Of a stretch of DNA of 64,000 nucleotides, positions 42,877 to 50,981 are shown piece by piece. Below the pieces are notes generated by a model. The model saw nothing but the letters and a program-made list of their open reading frames with translations, did not search any database and was not told where the DNA came from. Location of the stretch: contig NC_019962.1 of assembly GCF_000230735.2 (NCBI RefSeq), positions 1,488,001 through 1,552,000 on the forward strand, in the 5' to 3' direction. The translations under genes and the position numbers were made by a program. Each line of letters begins with the position of its first letter. Position 1 is the stretch's first letter. Source of the stretch: Natrinema pellirubrum DSM 15624 (lineage in GTDB: Archaea > Halobacteriota > Halobacteria > Halobacteriales > Natrialbaceae).

Positions 42877-44373
42877 TCACATGAAGTCGCTCAGTCCCGA
42901 CTGATCGTCGTCGGGTTCGTCGACCGTCGCCGTGTCGTCGCCGCCCTCGGAGCCGGCCTGCTCGCTCCCGTCCTCGGCGTCCGACGCCGCGAGGGTCCGC
43001 TGGTTCTCGCCGTCGTCGGCGTCGGCGTCGGCCTCCGCCGTCGCGTCCCCGCTCGAGCGCTCGGCCTCGAAGAAGGCGTCGCCGGAGTGTTCGACGGCCA
43101 GTTCGGCCCTGCGTTCCTCTGCGTCCTCGACGATCGACTGGACCTTGTTGGTGTCTTTCCCGCTGCCGGTGATAAAGGAGACCTCCGACTCCTCGAGGTC
43201 GTAGGCAGCGGCCATCCGGACGGTCAGGTCGCGGTTCTTGCAGTGGTGGGTCATCGCCGAGAGGAACGGGAGGATCTCCCGACGGACGGTGGCGACGCTT
43301 GCTCCCTCCCGCTCGGCGATGCGCTCGGCGATCGAATCGCGGGTGTTCCGGGTCCCCTTCGTCCGGCCGAGCTTCGACCAGTAGCTGGGCGGCCCGTAGC
43401 GGGTCCAGCCACCCTTTTCGCCTCGGCGGGAGGCGGCGACGCCGGCGGTCATGTTGTCCGTCGCGTAGCGCCAGTAGGAGTAGTCCTGGGTCGCGCGTAC
43501 CCGTCCGAGCCAGCGGTCGGCGTTCGAGAGGAACTCGTAGGCGTCGGCCAGTTCCGCGCCTGCGTAGTCCTTCGGGACGTTGTCCTCGATCCAGTTAAGC
43601 AGGTCGTCTGGCGTCTCGTCGACGTCGTAAGAGGCTCGCAGCGCGCCCTCGGCGTCTTTCTCCTTGATGAGTTCGTCGAGGAAGTCGAAGATCCCCTCGG
43701 TCGTGTCGCGTTCGCTGGTCACCACGTCGTCGACGGTCAGGCGCTCTGCCTCCTCGGCGACCGCCTGGAGGTCGTTGACCGCCGAGCGCAGGTCACCGCT
43801 GGTCGACTCCGCGATCTTCTCCAAGGCCTCCTCCTCGAACTCGATGCCCTCCCGCCGGCAGACGTCCCGCAGGACGGGGACGATCGACCGTTTCGAGACG
43901 TCGCGGAACTCGATGGTCTCGCAGGCGTTGCGAAGCGACTGGCTCATCTCGTAGAACTCGTTGGCCACGAGGACGATCGGCTGATTGGCGTCCTTGACGA
44001 CGCGGGTGACCTCCCGCGAGCCGCCGTAGTCGGCGTTGCCGTGGAAGTTGTCCGCCTCGTCTAAGATGACCAGCCGTCGTCCCGACTCGCCGGCAGTGAG
44101 GGTGCCGCTCTTGGACGCCTCGCCCGCGATCTTCTCGATGACGTCGGCCCCCCGGCTGTCGCTGGCGTTGAGTTCCATCACCGGCCACCCCATGTCGTTG
44201 GCCAGCGCGTGGGCGGCGGAGGTCTTCCCCACGCCGGGACTGCCGTGGACGATCACCGACTCGCGGTGGTCGTCCCACGTCTCGGCCCACTCCTCTAACT
44301 GGTCGCGGGCCTTGTTGTTGCCGCGTACCTCCGACAGCGTCGTCGGGCGGTACTTCTCCGTCCAGTCGGTCAT
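42877..44373 (-). CDS. rfcL: Replication factor C large subunit
   Basis: The product is 498 aa, clamp loader subunit that opens the PCNA ring. AAA+ domain with WTEKYRPTTLSEVRG, Walker A HGSPGVGKTS (about 45), ELNASDSRG, Walker B LVILDEADN and sensor motifs. An acidic linker follows, then the extreme C-terminus QSGLSDFM forms a PIP box for PCNA binding. Start ATG 44373 selected: the frame continues upstream but without family sequence. No frameshift or intein. Confidence 0.95.
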   Translation of the reverse strand: MTDWTEKYRPTTLSEVRGNNKARDQLEEWAETWDDHRESVIVHGSPGVGKTSAAHALANDMGWPVMELNASDSRGADVIEKIAGEASKSGTLTAGESGRRLVILDEADNFHGNADYGGSREVTRVVKDANQPIVLVANEFYEMSQSLRNACETIEFRDVSKRSIVPVLRDVCRREGIEFEEEALEKIAESTSGDLRSAVNDLQAVAEEAERLTVDDVVTSERDTTEGIFDFLDELIKEKDAEGALRASYDVDETPDDLLNWIEDNVPKDYAGAELADAYEFLSNADRWLGRVRATQDYSYWRYATDNMTAGVAASRRGEKGGWTRYGPPSYWSKLGRTKGTRNTRDSIAERIAEREGASVATVRREILPFLSAMTHHCKNRDLTVRMAAAYDLEESEVSFITGSGKDTNKVQSIVEDAEERRAELAVEHSGDAFFEAERSSGDATAEADADADDGENQRTLAASDAEDGSEQAGSEGGDDTATVDEPDDDQSGLSDFM

Positions 44374-44458
44374 TGCCCCGTGGTTGGGGTGAGTCGCGTT
44401 TAGTGGTTGCGGAGCGGTGTTCGTCACCGATCGGTTTCCGGGATCGGGCCGCACTCGT

Positions 44459-44944
44459 CTACTCGGGCCCGATGGCCTCGAGGCACTCGCTTGCCCGGGG
44501 ATGCTCGTGAGTCGGCGCGCCCATCCGGTAATCCTCCCGCTGGGTCGTCAGCGACGTGATGGCGGTCCCGTCGCTCCCGTAGTCCGGGACCCCGACGACG
44601 ACGCGGTCCGATTCGACGCTCACGCCCGATCTTTCGCCGATCCCGAAGACGATCGTCCCGGAAAACGGCGTGTCGACGTCGTCGCCGACGGCGACGCCGT
44701 CCTCGAGGATCGTGTCGCCGAACAGGCCGTCGTCGTAGAAGCCGGTGTTCGCGTAGGCGATATCGCCGTCCTCGAAGTCGCCGGTCACCGTCGCTCGAGA
44801 ACAGGAGTGAAACGTAATCGTTCGGTCGGCCCGTTCGATCGTCGTTGGTTCGTCGTCGTTGTCCCGCCCGTCGACCGTCGGTGATCGGGTTTCGGGGCTC
44901 GAGTCGTCGACGGAGTCGGGTCCGTCGTTCGTCTCGTGGCTCAT
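44459..44944 (-). CDS. Hypothetical acidic protein
   Basis: The product is 161 aa. Ser/Asp-rich N-terminus (1-40), then a folded-looking beta domain: TITFHSCSRATVTGDFEDGD, YANTGFYDDGLFGDTI, TIVFGIGERSGV and VPDYGSDGTAI. It contains three cysteines and a terminal Cys-Leu-Glu segment but no clear metal motif. Short beta-strand pairs suggest a compact barrel. It precedes a CNNM protein on the same strand at a distance of 137 bp. Family not recognised. Confidence 0.6.
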   Translation of the reverse strand: MSHETNDGPDSVDDSSPETRSPTVDGRDNDDEPTTIERADRTITFHSCSRATVTGDFEDGDIAYANTGFYDDGLFGDTILEDGVAVGDDVDTPFSGTIVFGIGERSGVSVESDRVVVGVPDYGSDGTAITSLTTQREDYRMGAPTHEHPRASECLEAIGPE

Positions 44945-45081
44945 CGCGGGACACCTCGACTGACGACGGCGCGCGTCGGGTAGCTCATACGGAGGCCACC
45001 ACGTCGGAAGCAAAAGGAGTGGCGTCGGTCGGATTCGGTGACGGTCCCCGGATCGGACGGATCGAATCGGCCGGCGGCCGA

Positions 45082-46431
45082 TCAGCCCGCCGACTCTTCG
45101 GCCGGTGCGGTCGCCTCGACGATCACCCGCGAGATCCGCGTCCCCTCGGTTTCCTCGACGGTCACCTCGTAGCCGTCGACTGCGATCGAATCGCCAACCT
45201 CGGGCGCGCGGCCGAGGCGGCTCAGGACCAGGCCGCCGACGGTGTCGAACGCCTCGCCCTCGAGGTCGGTCCCCAGCGTTTCGTTGGCCGTCTCGAGCGT
45301 GACGCCGCCATCGACGGCATAACGGCCGTCGGGGAGTTCGTCGATCGACGCTTCCGCGTCGGGGGCGTCGAACTCGTCGCGGATATCGCCGACGACCTCC
45401 TCGATTACGTCCTCGACCGTCAGGATCCCCTCGAAGGCACCCCACTCGTCGATGACGACGGCCAACTGGGCGTCCTGCCGGCGAAACTCCGCGAGGATCC
45501 CGTCGATCCGGCGCGTTTCGGGGACGATGAGGGCGTCCCGCACGAGGTCGCGCGCGGTCGGTTCGTCCGCCGTCGCGTCCTCCTCGTCGACGGATTCGAT
45601 GGCCTGGAGGATGTCTTTGGCGTGGACGAATCCGACGACCGGGTCGTCGGCGTCCTCGTCGACGACTGGGTAGCGAGTGTAGTTCCCGCCGGCGGCGACC
45701 CCGCGGAGTTCCGAGAGGGGCATGTCGGCGCGGACGGTGACGACGTCCGGTCGGGGAATCATCACCTCGCGGGCGACGGTGTCGCCGAGGTCGAACACCG
45801 ATTCGATCATCTCGACCTCGTCCGTGTCGACGACGCCCTGCTCGCCGGACTTGGCGACGATCTGTAGGATCTCCTCCTCGCTGTGGCTTTCCTCGCGCTC
45901 CGAGGCCGGCGGAACGCCGAGCAGGCGCGTGAAGAAGTTCGCCGTCCCGTTGAACACGATGATTCCCGGGATGAAGATGTAGTAAAAGACCTTCATCGGC
46001 GCGGCGACCAGCAAGGCGATGCGTTCTGCGTCGGCGATGGCCAGCGTCTTCGGCGCGAGTTCCCCGAAGACGACGTGCAGGAAGGTAATGACGCTGAAGC
46101 CGATCGCGATCGAGACGAGATGCAACGTTCCGGCCGGCAGGACCGGCCCCAGCACGGGCTCGAGCAGCGAGGCGATCGCAGGTTCGCCGACCCACCCGAG
46201 CCCCAGCGAGGCGATCGTGATGCCAAGCTGGGTCGTCGCGAGGTAGTCGTCGAGGTTCTCCTCGGCCTCCTGCAGGAGTTTCGCCGACCGGCGTCCCTCA
46301 TCGACGAGGGCGTCGATCTGGGTCGGGCGAATCCGGACGTAGGCGAACTCGGCCGCGACGAAAAAGCCGTTCAGAAAGACCAGAAAGAACGCAAAGAGGA
46401 GCCGTCCGACCGAGAAGACGAGGTCTACCAT
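45082..46431 (-). CDS. CNNM/CorC (HlyC) family protein with CBS pair
   Basis: The product is 449 aa. N-terminal DUF21/CNNM transmembrane domain with FLNGFFVAAEFAYVRIRPTQ and four TM helices (residues 1-150), then a tandem CBS domain (REVMIPRPDVVTVRADM, SELRGV and DQ-like segments; about 200-330), and a CorC/HlyC C-terminal domain (SIDELPDGRYAVDGG onward). Proteins of this type export magnesium or sodium. Start at ATG 46431; an ATG at 46461 would add ten residues. About 180 bp without genes separates it from the CinA-like gene. Confidence 0.9.
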   Translation of the reverse strand: MVDLVFSVGRLLFAFFLVFLNGFFVAAEFAYVRIRPTQIDALVDEGRRSAKLLQEAEENLDDYLATTQLGITIASLGLGWVGEPAIASLLEPVLGPVLPAGTLHLVSIAIGFSVITFLHVVFGELAPKTLAIADAERIALLVAAPMKVFYYIFIPGIIVFNGTANFFTRLLGVPPASEREESHSEEEILQIVAKSGEQGVVDTDEVEMIESVFDLGDTVAREVMIPRPDVVTVRADMPLSELRGVAAGGNYTRYPVVDEDADDPVVGFVHAKDILQAIESVDEEDATADEPTARDLVRDALIVPETRRIDGILAEFRRQDAQLAVVIDEWGAFEGILTVEDVIEEVVGDIRDEFDAPDAEASIDELPDGRYAVDGGVTLETANETLGTDLEGEAFDTVGGLVLSRLGRAPEVGDSIAVDGYEVTVEETEGTRISRVIVEATAPAEESAG

Positions 46432-46642
46432 CGGTCCCACCCGGGCGATCCCGAGCGACACAGTGCCGTCGGCGTCCGACCGCAGCTACATACGATCATA
46501 CGGACAGTTGGGACAGGGCTGACAAAACCGTGGCGCTGCAGGAGCGGCGACTCCGCCGCTCGAGGGCGCTCGATTATGATAGCCGGATCGACCGGCGGTC
46601 ACATCCCGGAGCGGCTAACTGTACGGGGTCCCAACGCCGCCC

Positions 46643-47392
46643 ATGAACGTCGCGATCGTTACCGTCGGCGACGAGATCCTCGCGGGGTCGACGACCAACA
46701 CCAACGCGTCGTGGCTGGCAGCGCGGATCACCGAACGGGGCAGCAGCGTCGAGCGGGTCCTGACGATCCCCGACGACCGCGACCTGATCGCAGACACCGT
46801 CGCCCGCTGGAGCGACGCGTTCGACGCCGTGATCGTCACCGGCGGTATCGGCGGCACGCCCGACGACGTGACCGTCGAAGCCGTCGCCGACGGCCTGGAG
46901 CGGGAGTTCGTCGTCCACGGCGAGATCCGCGAGCGGCTGGTCGAGAAAGCCGCCGCGTTCCGCGACGAGAACCCCGACCTGGTCGAGGAGTACGACCTGC
47001 AACTCGATATCGACGCGGCGGCCTCGATCCCCGAGGGCGCGACGCCGATCGTCATCGACGAGGGATGGGCCCCCGGCTGTATCGTCGAGAACGTCTACGT
47101 CTTCGCGGGCATCCCCGACGAGATGCAGGCCATGTTCGAGGCCGTCGCCGACGAGTTTCAGGGCGACGCCGTCGCCCGGACGATCTACACGCCGGCCCCC
47201 GAGGGCTCGCTCCACGAGGCCCTCGAGGGCGTGACCGAGCGGTTCGACGTGGCGGTCGGCAGCTACCCGCGCAGCGATCATCGACCGGGACGGATCCGCG
47301 TCTCGAGTACCGATTCCGAGACGGTCGACGCGGCCATCGAGTGGCTGTGCGAGCGCGTCGAGACGACGGAGCCGCCGTCCGAACACGAGTGA
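46643..47392 (+). CDS. CinA-like/molybdopterin-binding domain protein
   Basis: The product is 249 aa. MNVAIVTVGDEILAGSTTNTN and VIVTGGIGGTPDDVTVEAVA match the MoaB/MogA-type molybdopterin-binding fold found at the N-terminus of CinA, without the C-terminal deamidase. The C-terminal part (170-249) is an acidic alpha/beta extension with PEGSLHEALEGVTERFDV. It probably binds a nucleotide or pterin; function in archaea is not settled. Starts soon after a TATA-like region at about 46570-46580. Confidence 0.85.
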   Translation: MNVAIVTVGDEILAGSTTNTNASWLAARITERGSSVERVLTIPDDRDLIADTVARWSDAFDAVIVTGGIGGTPDDVTVEAVADGLEREFVVHGEIRERLVEKAAAFRDENPDLVEEYDLQLDIDAAASIPEGATPIVIDEGWAPGCIVENVYVFAGIPDEMQAMFEAVADEFQGDAVARTIYTPAPEGSLHEALEGVTERFDVAVGSYPRSDHRPGRIRVSSTDSETVDAAIEWLCERVETTEPPSEHE

Positions 47393-47449
47393 CTGGCGAC
47401 ATCGCATCGAGCCCTCGGCGGCGTCGGGTCCCGTCGGGCCGCCGCCCGG

Positions 47450-48091
47450 TCAGTCCGCCCGCTGGTCCTCGAGGATCCGCACGCCCACCGCGGTGAGCCC
47501 CGCGACGGTGAGGACGAACCGTTCGCTCGTCGCCGCGAGGGGGAAGATCCGCTCGACCCCCGTCGCGGGCTCGTCCCGGGTTGGGTCGACGCCAGTCCGG
47601 TAGTGGGTGTTCTCGGTCGTGCCCCGCGCCGTCTCCTCGGCGACGCCGCTGCCCTCGAGTTCGACGAACGTCTGGACGAGGCCGCGTTGATCCGTGACGA
47701 GCAGTTCGCCCGAGAGATCGTAGAACCGGTTGTGGACCGGCCAGAAGAGGTTGACGCCGTTGAAGAAGGCGTCCAGCAGGACGTGTGCGAACAGCAACGC
47801 GGCGAGAGTCGCCCACGCGAGGCGGTGGCCGTACGCGCCCCACCGATTCCGGACGATCGACTTCCCACGACGGCCGTCCCATAGCAGGGCAGCGGCGGGG
47901 AGAAGGACGATCCAGAGGTTGTGCAACGCCGCGCGGTGAGTCCCCGGGACGACGATGCCGATCAGCGTATCGAGGTCGAGCAGGGCCGTCGCACCCATTA
48001 CGAGCAGGATCGCCCGCGTGTCGAACTCGTCGCCAATCAGGGCGATCCCGATCAGTCCCGCGAACGCGACGTGGACGACCGTCGATGGCAC
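47450..48091 (-). CDS. Membrane-bound metal-dependent hydrolase (DUF457/YdjM-like)
   Basis: The product is 213 aa. PSTVVHVAFAGLIG at the N-terminus with the histidine typical of this family, then LLDLDTLIGIVVPG, RAALHNLWIVLL and HVLLDAFFNGVNLFWP, giving the conserved His/Asp residues on several TM helices that bind metal. A soluble C-terminal segment carries acidic residues. Role unknown, possibly membrane-lipid or signal processing. Confidence 0.82.
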   Translation of the reverse strand: MPSTVVHVAFAGLIGIALIGDEFDTRAILLVMGATALLDLDTLIGIVVPGTHRAALHNLWIVLLPAAALLWDGRRGKSIVRNRWGAYGHRLAWATLAALLFAHVLLDAFFNGVNLFWPVHNRFYDLSGELLVTDQRGLVQTFVELEGSGVAEETARGTTENTHYRTGVDPTRDEPATGVERIFPLAATSERFVLTVAGLTAVGVRILEDQRAD

Positions 48092-48169
48092 ATCTCGGCG
48101 ACTCGAACCGCGGGGGCTTGATTGTTTGGTCGGCGTCGCGGACTCGCCCCGCCACGGCGAACGCGTCCC

Positions 48170-49738
48170 CTACCCCGTTCGGCGGTGGCGAACGTACTGC
48201 CGGAGAAAGACGAGCGCGAGAACGGCGCTTCCGACCTCGAGCGGCTCCGGATGGAACGTCAAGACGGCGCTCGCGAGCAACAGGGACCCGGCGATGACGG
48301 CGTACCCGACGGCCGGATCACCGCCGTCGCTGGGCTCGACCGGCTCGGTCTTGACGACCAGTTCGCCGCGCTCGAGTTGGCCGAAGACGGCATCGAACCG
48401 CGCCGGGGCCCGCGTCAGGACGGGGGCCGACTCGCGGAGGTCGGTCCGGACGTCCGCAAGCAGCGCGTCGACCTCGCTCTCGATGAACCCGTGGTCGACG
48501 AGGAACGAGCGCGTGGCCGCGATGAAGTCGAACTCCGGATCGAGGCTCCGGCAGACGCCCTCGCCGACCGTGCCGACCCGGACGAGCAACATGACGTTCG
48601 GCGGGATCCGGAACGGGAACTCCTGAAGCGTCGAGAACAGTTCGGTAATGATCTGCCGCCAGGTTATCTCCGACCGGCCCTCGAGGTTCTCGATCACCAG
48701 TTCGAGGACCTGCCTGACCGCGGCCCGGTCGACCGACTGATCTAACACCTCGAGTGCGATCAGTGTGTTCAGCAGGCCGTCGATGTCGCGGCGGACCAGG
48801 TGCCGGTAGAGGCTCGTGATGTCTTCCTGTTCGGCCTCGGTGAGTCGCCGACTCATGCCATAATCGTAGATGACGAGCCGGCCGTCCGCCGTCACCGCGA
48901 GGTTGCCGGGATGTGGATCGGCGTGGAACACGCCGTCGATCAGCCCCATCTTCAGATACGTGCGGGCCAGCAGCGTGGCCATCTCGGTCCGGTCGCGTCC
49001 GGCTTCCGCGAGCGCGTCCTCGTCGGTGATCTTCGTCCCCTCGATGTACTCCATCGCGACGATCCGGTCCGAGCAGAGGGCGTCGTAGGTCGCCGGAATG
49101 CGGACCCGGTCGTCGTCGGCGAAATTGTCCGCGATCGTCCGCATGATCTCGGCCTCGCGTTCGAAATCCAGTTCCTCGAGGACGATCGCCTCGAAGTCGT
49201 CGGCGACGTTCTCGATCGAGTAGCGCTGGTCCTCGTCGGCGACGGCCCGAAGCAGCGGGACGAGCCCCCTAACGACGCGCAGGTCCCGCTCGATCATCGG
49301 CTCGAGGCCGGGCCGGCGGACCTTCAGCGCGATCCGGTCGCCATCGTAGTCGACGGTGTAGACGAACGCCAGCGACCCTCCGGCGACCGGCTCGAGCGTC
49401 TCGAGATCGAGGTCGTCGCCGAGTTCCGATTCGACGACGGTCAGCGGATCGCCGCCGGCGTCTTCGGGGATCTCGTCTTGCAGCGACGCGAACTCCTCGA
49501 CATAGATCGGCGGCACGAGATCGGGACGGGTCGACAGCACCTGGCCGATCTTGATAAACGCCGGTCCGAGATCGACCATCGTCTCGGTCAACTGCCGGGC
49601 ACGCTCCCGGTGGGTGGCCTCGGCGACCCGTCTGGGCGGTCCGAACACGAGGAACCGCCGGCGGTCCCGGAGAAAGGCGACCGCGATCGGGAGGAACCGA
49701 ACGAGGACCTGCAGGTATCGGAGATAGTACCCCTTCAT
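48170..49738 (-). CDS. ABC1/UbiB-family atypical kinase
   Basis: The product is 522 aa. The signature KxGQ motif is present (AFIKIGQVLSTRPDLVPP, about 60-78). The nucleotide loop reads VAGGSLAFVY where the family usually has A-A-A-S-I-x-Q. The catalytic region VFHADPHPGNLAV and metal motif VIYDYGMSRRL follow. Two hydrophobic helices lie at the C-terminus (about 470-510) for membrane attachment, as in UbiB/Coq8. Linked to lipid or quinone metabolism in other organisms. It stands alone here. Confidence 0.9.
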   Translation of the reverse strand: MKGYYLRYLQVLVRFLPIAVAFLRDRRRFLVFGPPRRVAEATHRERARQLTETMVDLGPAFIKIGQVLSTRPDLVPPIYVEEFASLQDEIPEDAGGDPLTVVESELGDDLDLETLEPVAGGSLAFVYTVDYDGDRIALKVRRPGLEPMIERDLRVVRGLVPLLRAVADEDQRYSIENVADDFEAIVLEELDFEREAEIMRTIADNFADDDRVRIPATYDALCSDRIVAMEYIEGTKITDEDALAEAGRDRTEMATLLARTYLKMGLIDGVFHADPHPGNLAVTADGRLVIYDYGMSRRLTEAEQEDITSLYRHLVRRDIDGLLNTLIALEVLDQSVDRAAVRQVLELVIENLEGRSEITWRQIITELFSTLQEFPFRIPPNVMLLVRVGTVGEGVCRSLDPEFDFIAATRSFLVDHGFIESEVDALLADVRTDLRESAPVLTRAPARFDAVFGQLERGELVVKTEPVEPSDGGDPAVGYAVIAGSLLLASAVLTFHPEPLEVGSAVLALVFLRQYVRHRRTG

Positions 49739-49923
49739 TCGCTCGTCGGCGGGGCGTCGATCGGTCGACAGCTCATACCCCGTCTTCGAACACCGGCCAC
49801 AAATACGTCCGTGGTCGCTCTCGGTATCGCGTAGTCGGCCGATCGACTCCGGTTCGAGGGAACGAGCGGCCGGCCCGCGGTCGTCTCCGGTAGCTACTTG
49901 GACCGACCGGGCGACCGTCGGGT

Positions 49924-50634
49924 ATGAGCGGACGCGGACCCAAACGGGAACTCGCGGAGAAGATCGCCGGCGAGATCACGCTGAGCGACGACCCCGGCGC
50001 GACCCTGCGCAAGTGGCGCACCGATTTCGACGTCTCCCAGACCGATCTGGCGACCGAACTCGAGGTCTCCTCCTCGGTCATCTCCGACTACGAGAGCGGC
50101 CGCCGGGAGAGCCCCGGCATCGGCGTCGTCGGCCGACTCGTCGAGGGACTGCTCGCGATCGACGAGCGCCGCGGCGGCGAGCGTATCCGACAGTACGGTC
50201 GAGTCCTCTCGGCAGGATTCGAGAGCGACGTCGTCTACGATCTCCGGGAGTACGCCACCTCGATCCCCCTCGAGCGGCTGCACGACGACCTCGAGGCGAC
50301 GGAGGTCGCCTCGAGCGGCACCGACCGGGTCAGCGGCCACACCGTCATCGACAGCATCGAGGCGATCACCCGGCTCTCGAGCGAGGAGTTCTTTCGGCTC
50401 TACGGCCAGAGTACGAACCGCGTTCTCGTCTTTACGAACGTCACGCAGGGCGAGGGCGTCGGGATCGCCCTGCGAGTGGTCAACCCGACGCCGAACGCCG
50501 TCATCCTCCATGGCCTCGAGGAGGACGATCTCTGGGATCACGCGAAGGAACTCGCCCGCATCGACGGCTACTCGCTGGCCGTGACGAACGCGGAACTGGA
50601 CGGCGTCCTCGACAGTCTGGTTTCGATCGAATAG
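49924..50634 (+). CDS. XRE-type helix-turn-helix transcriptional regulator
   Basis: The product is 236 aa. The HTH is at residues 28-65 (LRKWRTDFDVSQTDLATELE, VSSSVISDYESGRRES). The C-terminal domain (90-236) with RVLVFTNVTQGEGVGIALRV and VILHGL is the archaeal form found in conserved regulators of this type (MJ1164-like); it may bind a small ligand. Monocistronic with a purine-rich start. Targets unknown. Confidence 0.85.
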   Translation: MSGRGPKRELAEKIAGEITLSDDPGATLRKWRTDFDVSQTDLATELEVSSSVISDYESGRRESPGIGVVGRLVEGLLAIDERRGGERIRQYGRVLSAGFESDVVYDLREYATSIPLERLHDDLEATEVASSGTDRVSGHTVIDSIEAITRLSSEEFFRLYGQSTNRVLVFTNVTQGEGVGIALRVVNPTPNAVILHGLEEDDLWDHAKELARIDGYSLAVTNAELDGVLDSLVSIE

Positions 50635-50981
50635 CGGCGTTCGGTCCGTCTCGTGGCGTTCGACGGCCACTGGTTCCCTCGAGTGCCCCGCGGCCCCATC
50701 CCAGATCTCCGCAGATTTGTTTCGTTTTGGCGAAGGTTTTCGTACGATCAGTACATTCGTACCGATGTAGGCGGGAACACGTCCCACATACGTTCGCCTT
50801 CCGTGACGTTTATACTGTCTCCGGCCCACGTCTCTCATAAGCGGGTATCCGGTTTCTGGATACCCTCTACGCGTCTCTCGGTACCGTTGCCCGGACGAGT
50901 GTCCTGAAACGATGGAGACGGACTCACCGTCGGACCGGTTCGAGAGACCGAACGGACTCGTCGCCGCTACCCCACTATCCA
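50635..50981. other. 347-bp leader/intergenic region before the permease gene
   Basis: Contains an inverted repeat GTACGA-N9-TCGTAC (50742-50762), a TATA-like TTTATACT (50809-50816), and a perfect hairpin at 50843-50865. Frames on either strand (e.g. 50653-50907) look non-coding. A transcript beginning about 25 bases after the TATA element would have a leader of about 140 nt, long for a haloarchaeon. Confidence 0.6.
50843..50865 (+). promoter_or_regulatory. Perfect 8-bp hairpin in the permease leader
   Basis: GGGTATCC-GGTTTCT-GGATACCC: arms 50843-50850 and 50858-50865, loop 7 nt. It lies about 30 bp downstream of the TATA-like element, i.e. at the predicted 5' end of the permease mRNA, and could be an RNA stability or sensing structure or an operator. 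Confidence 0.6.
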
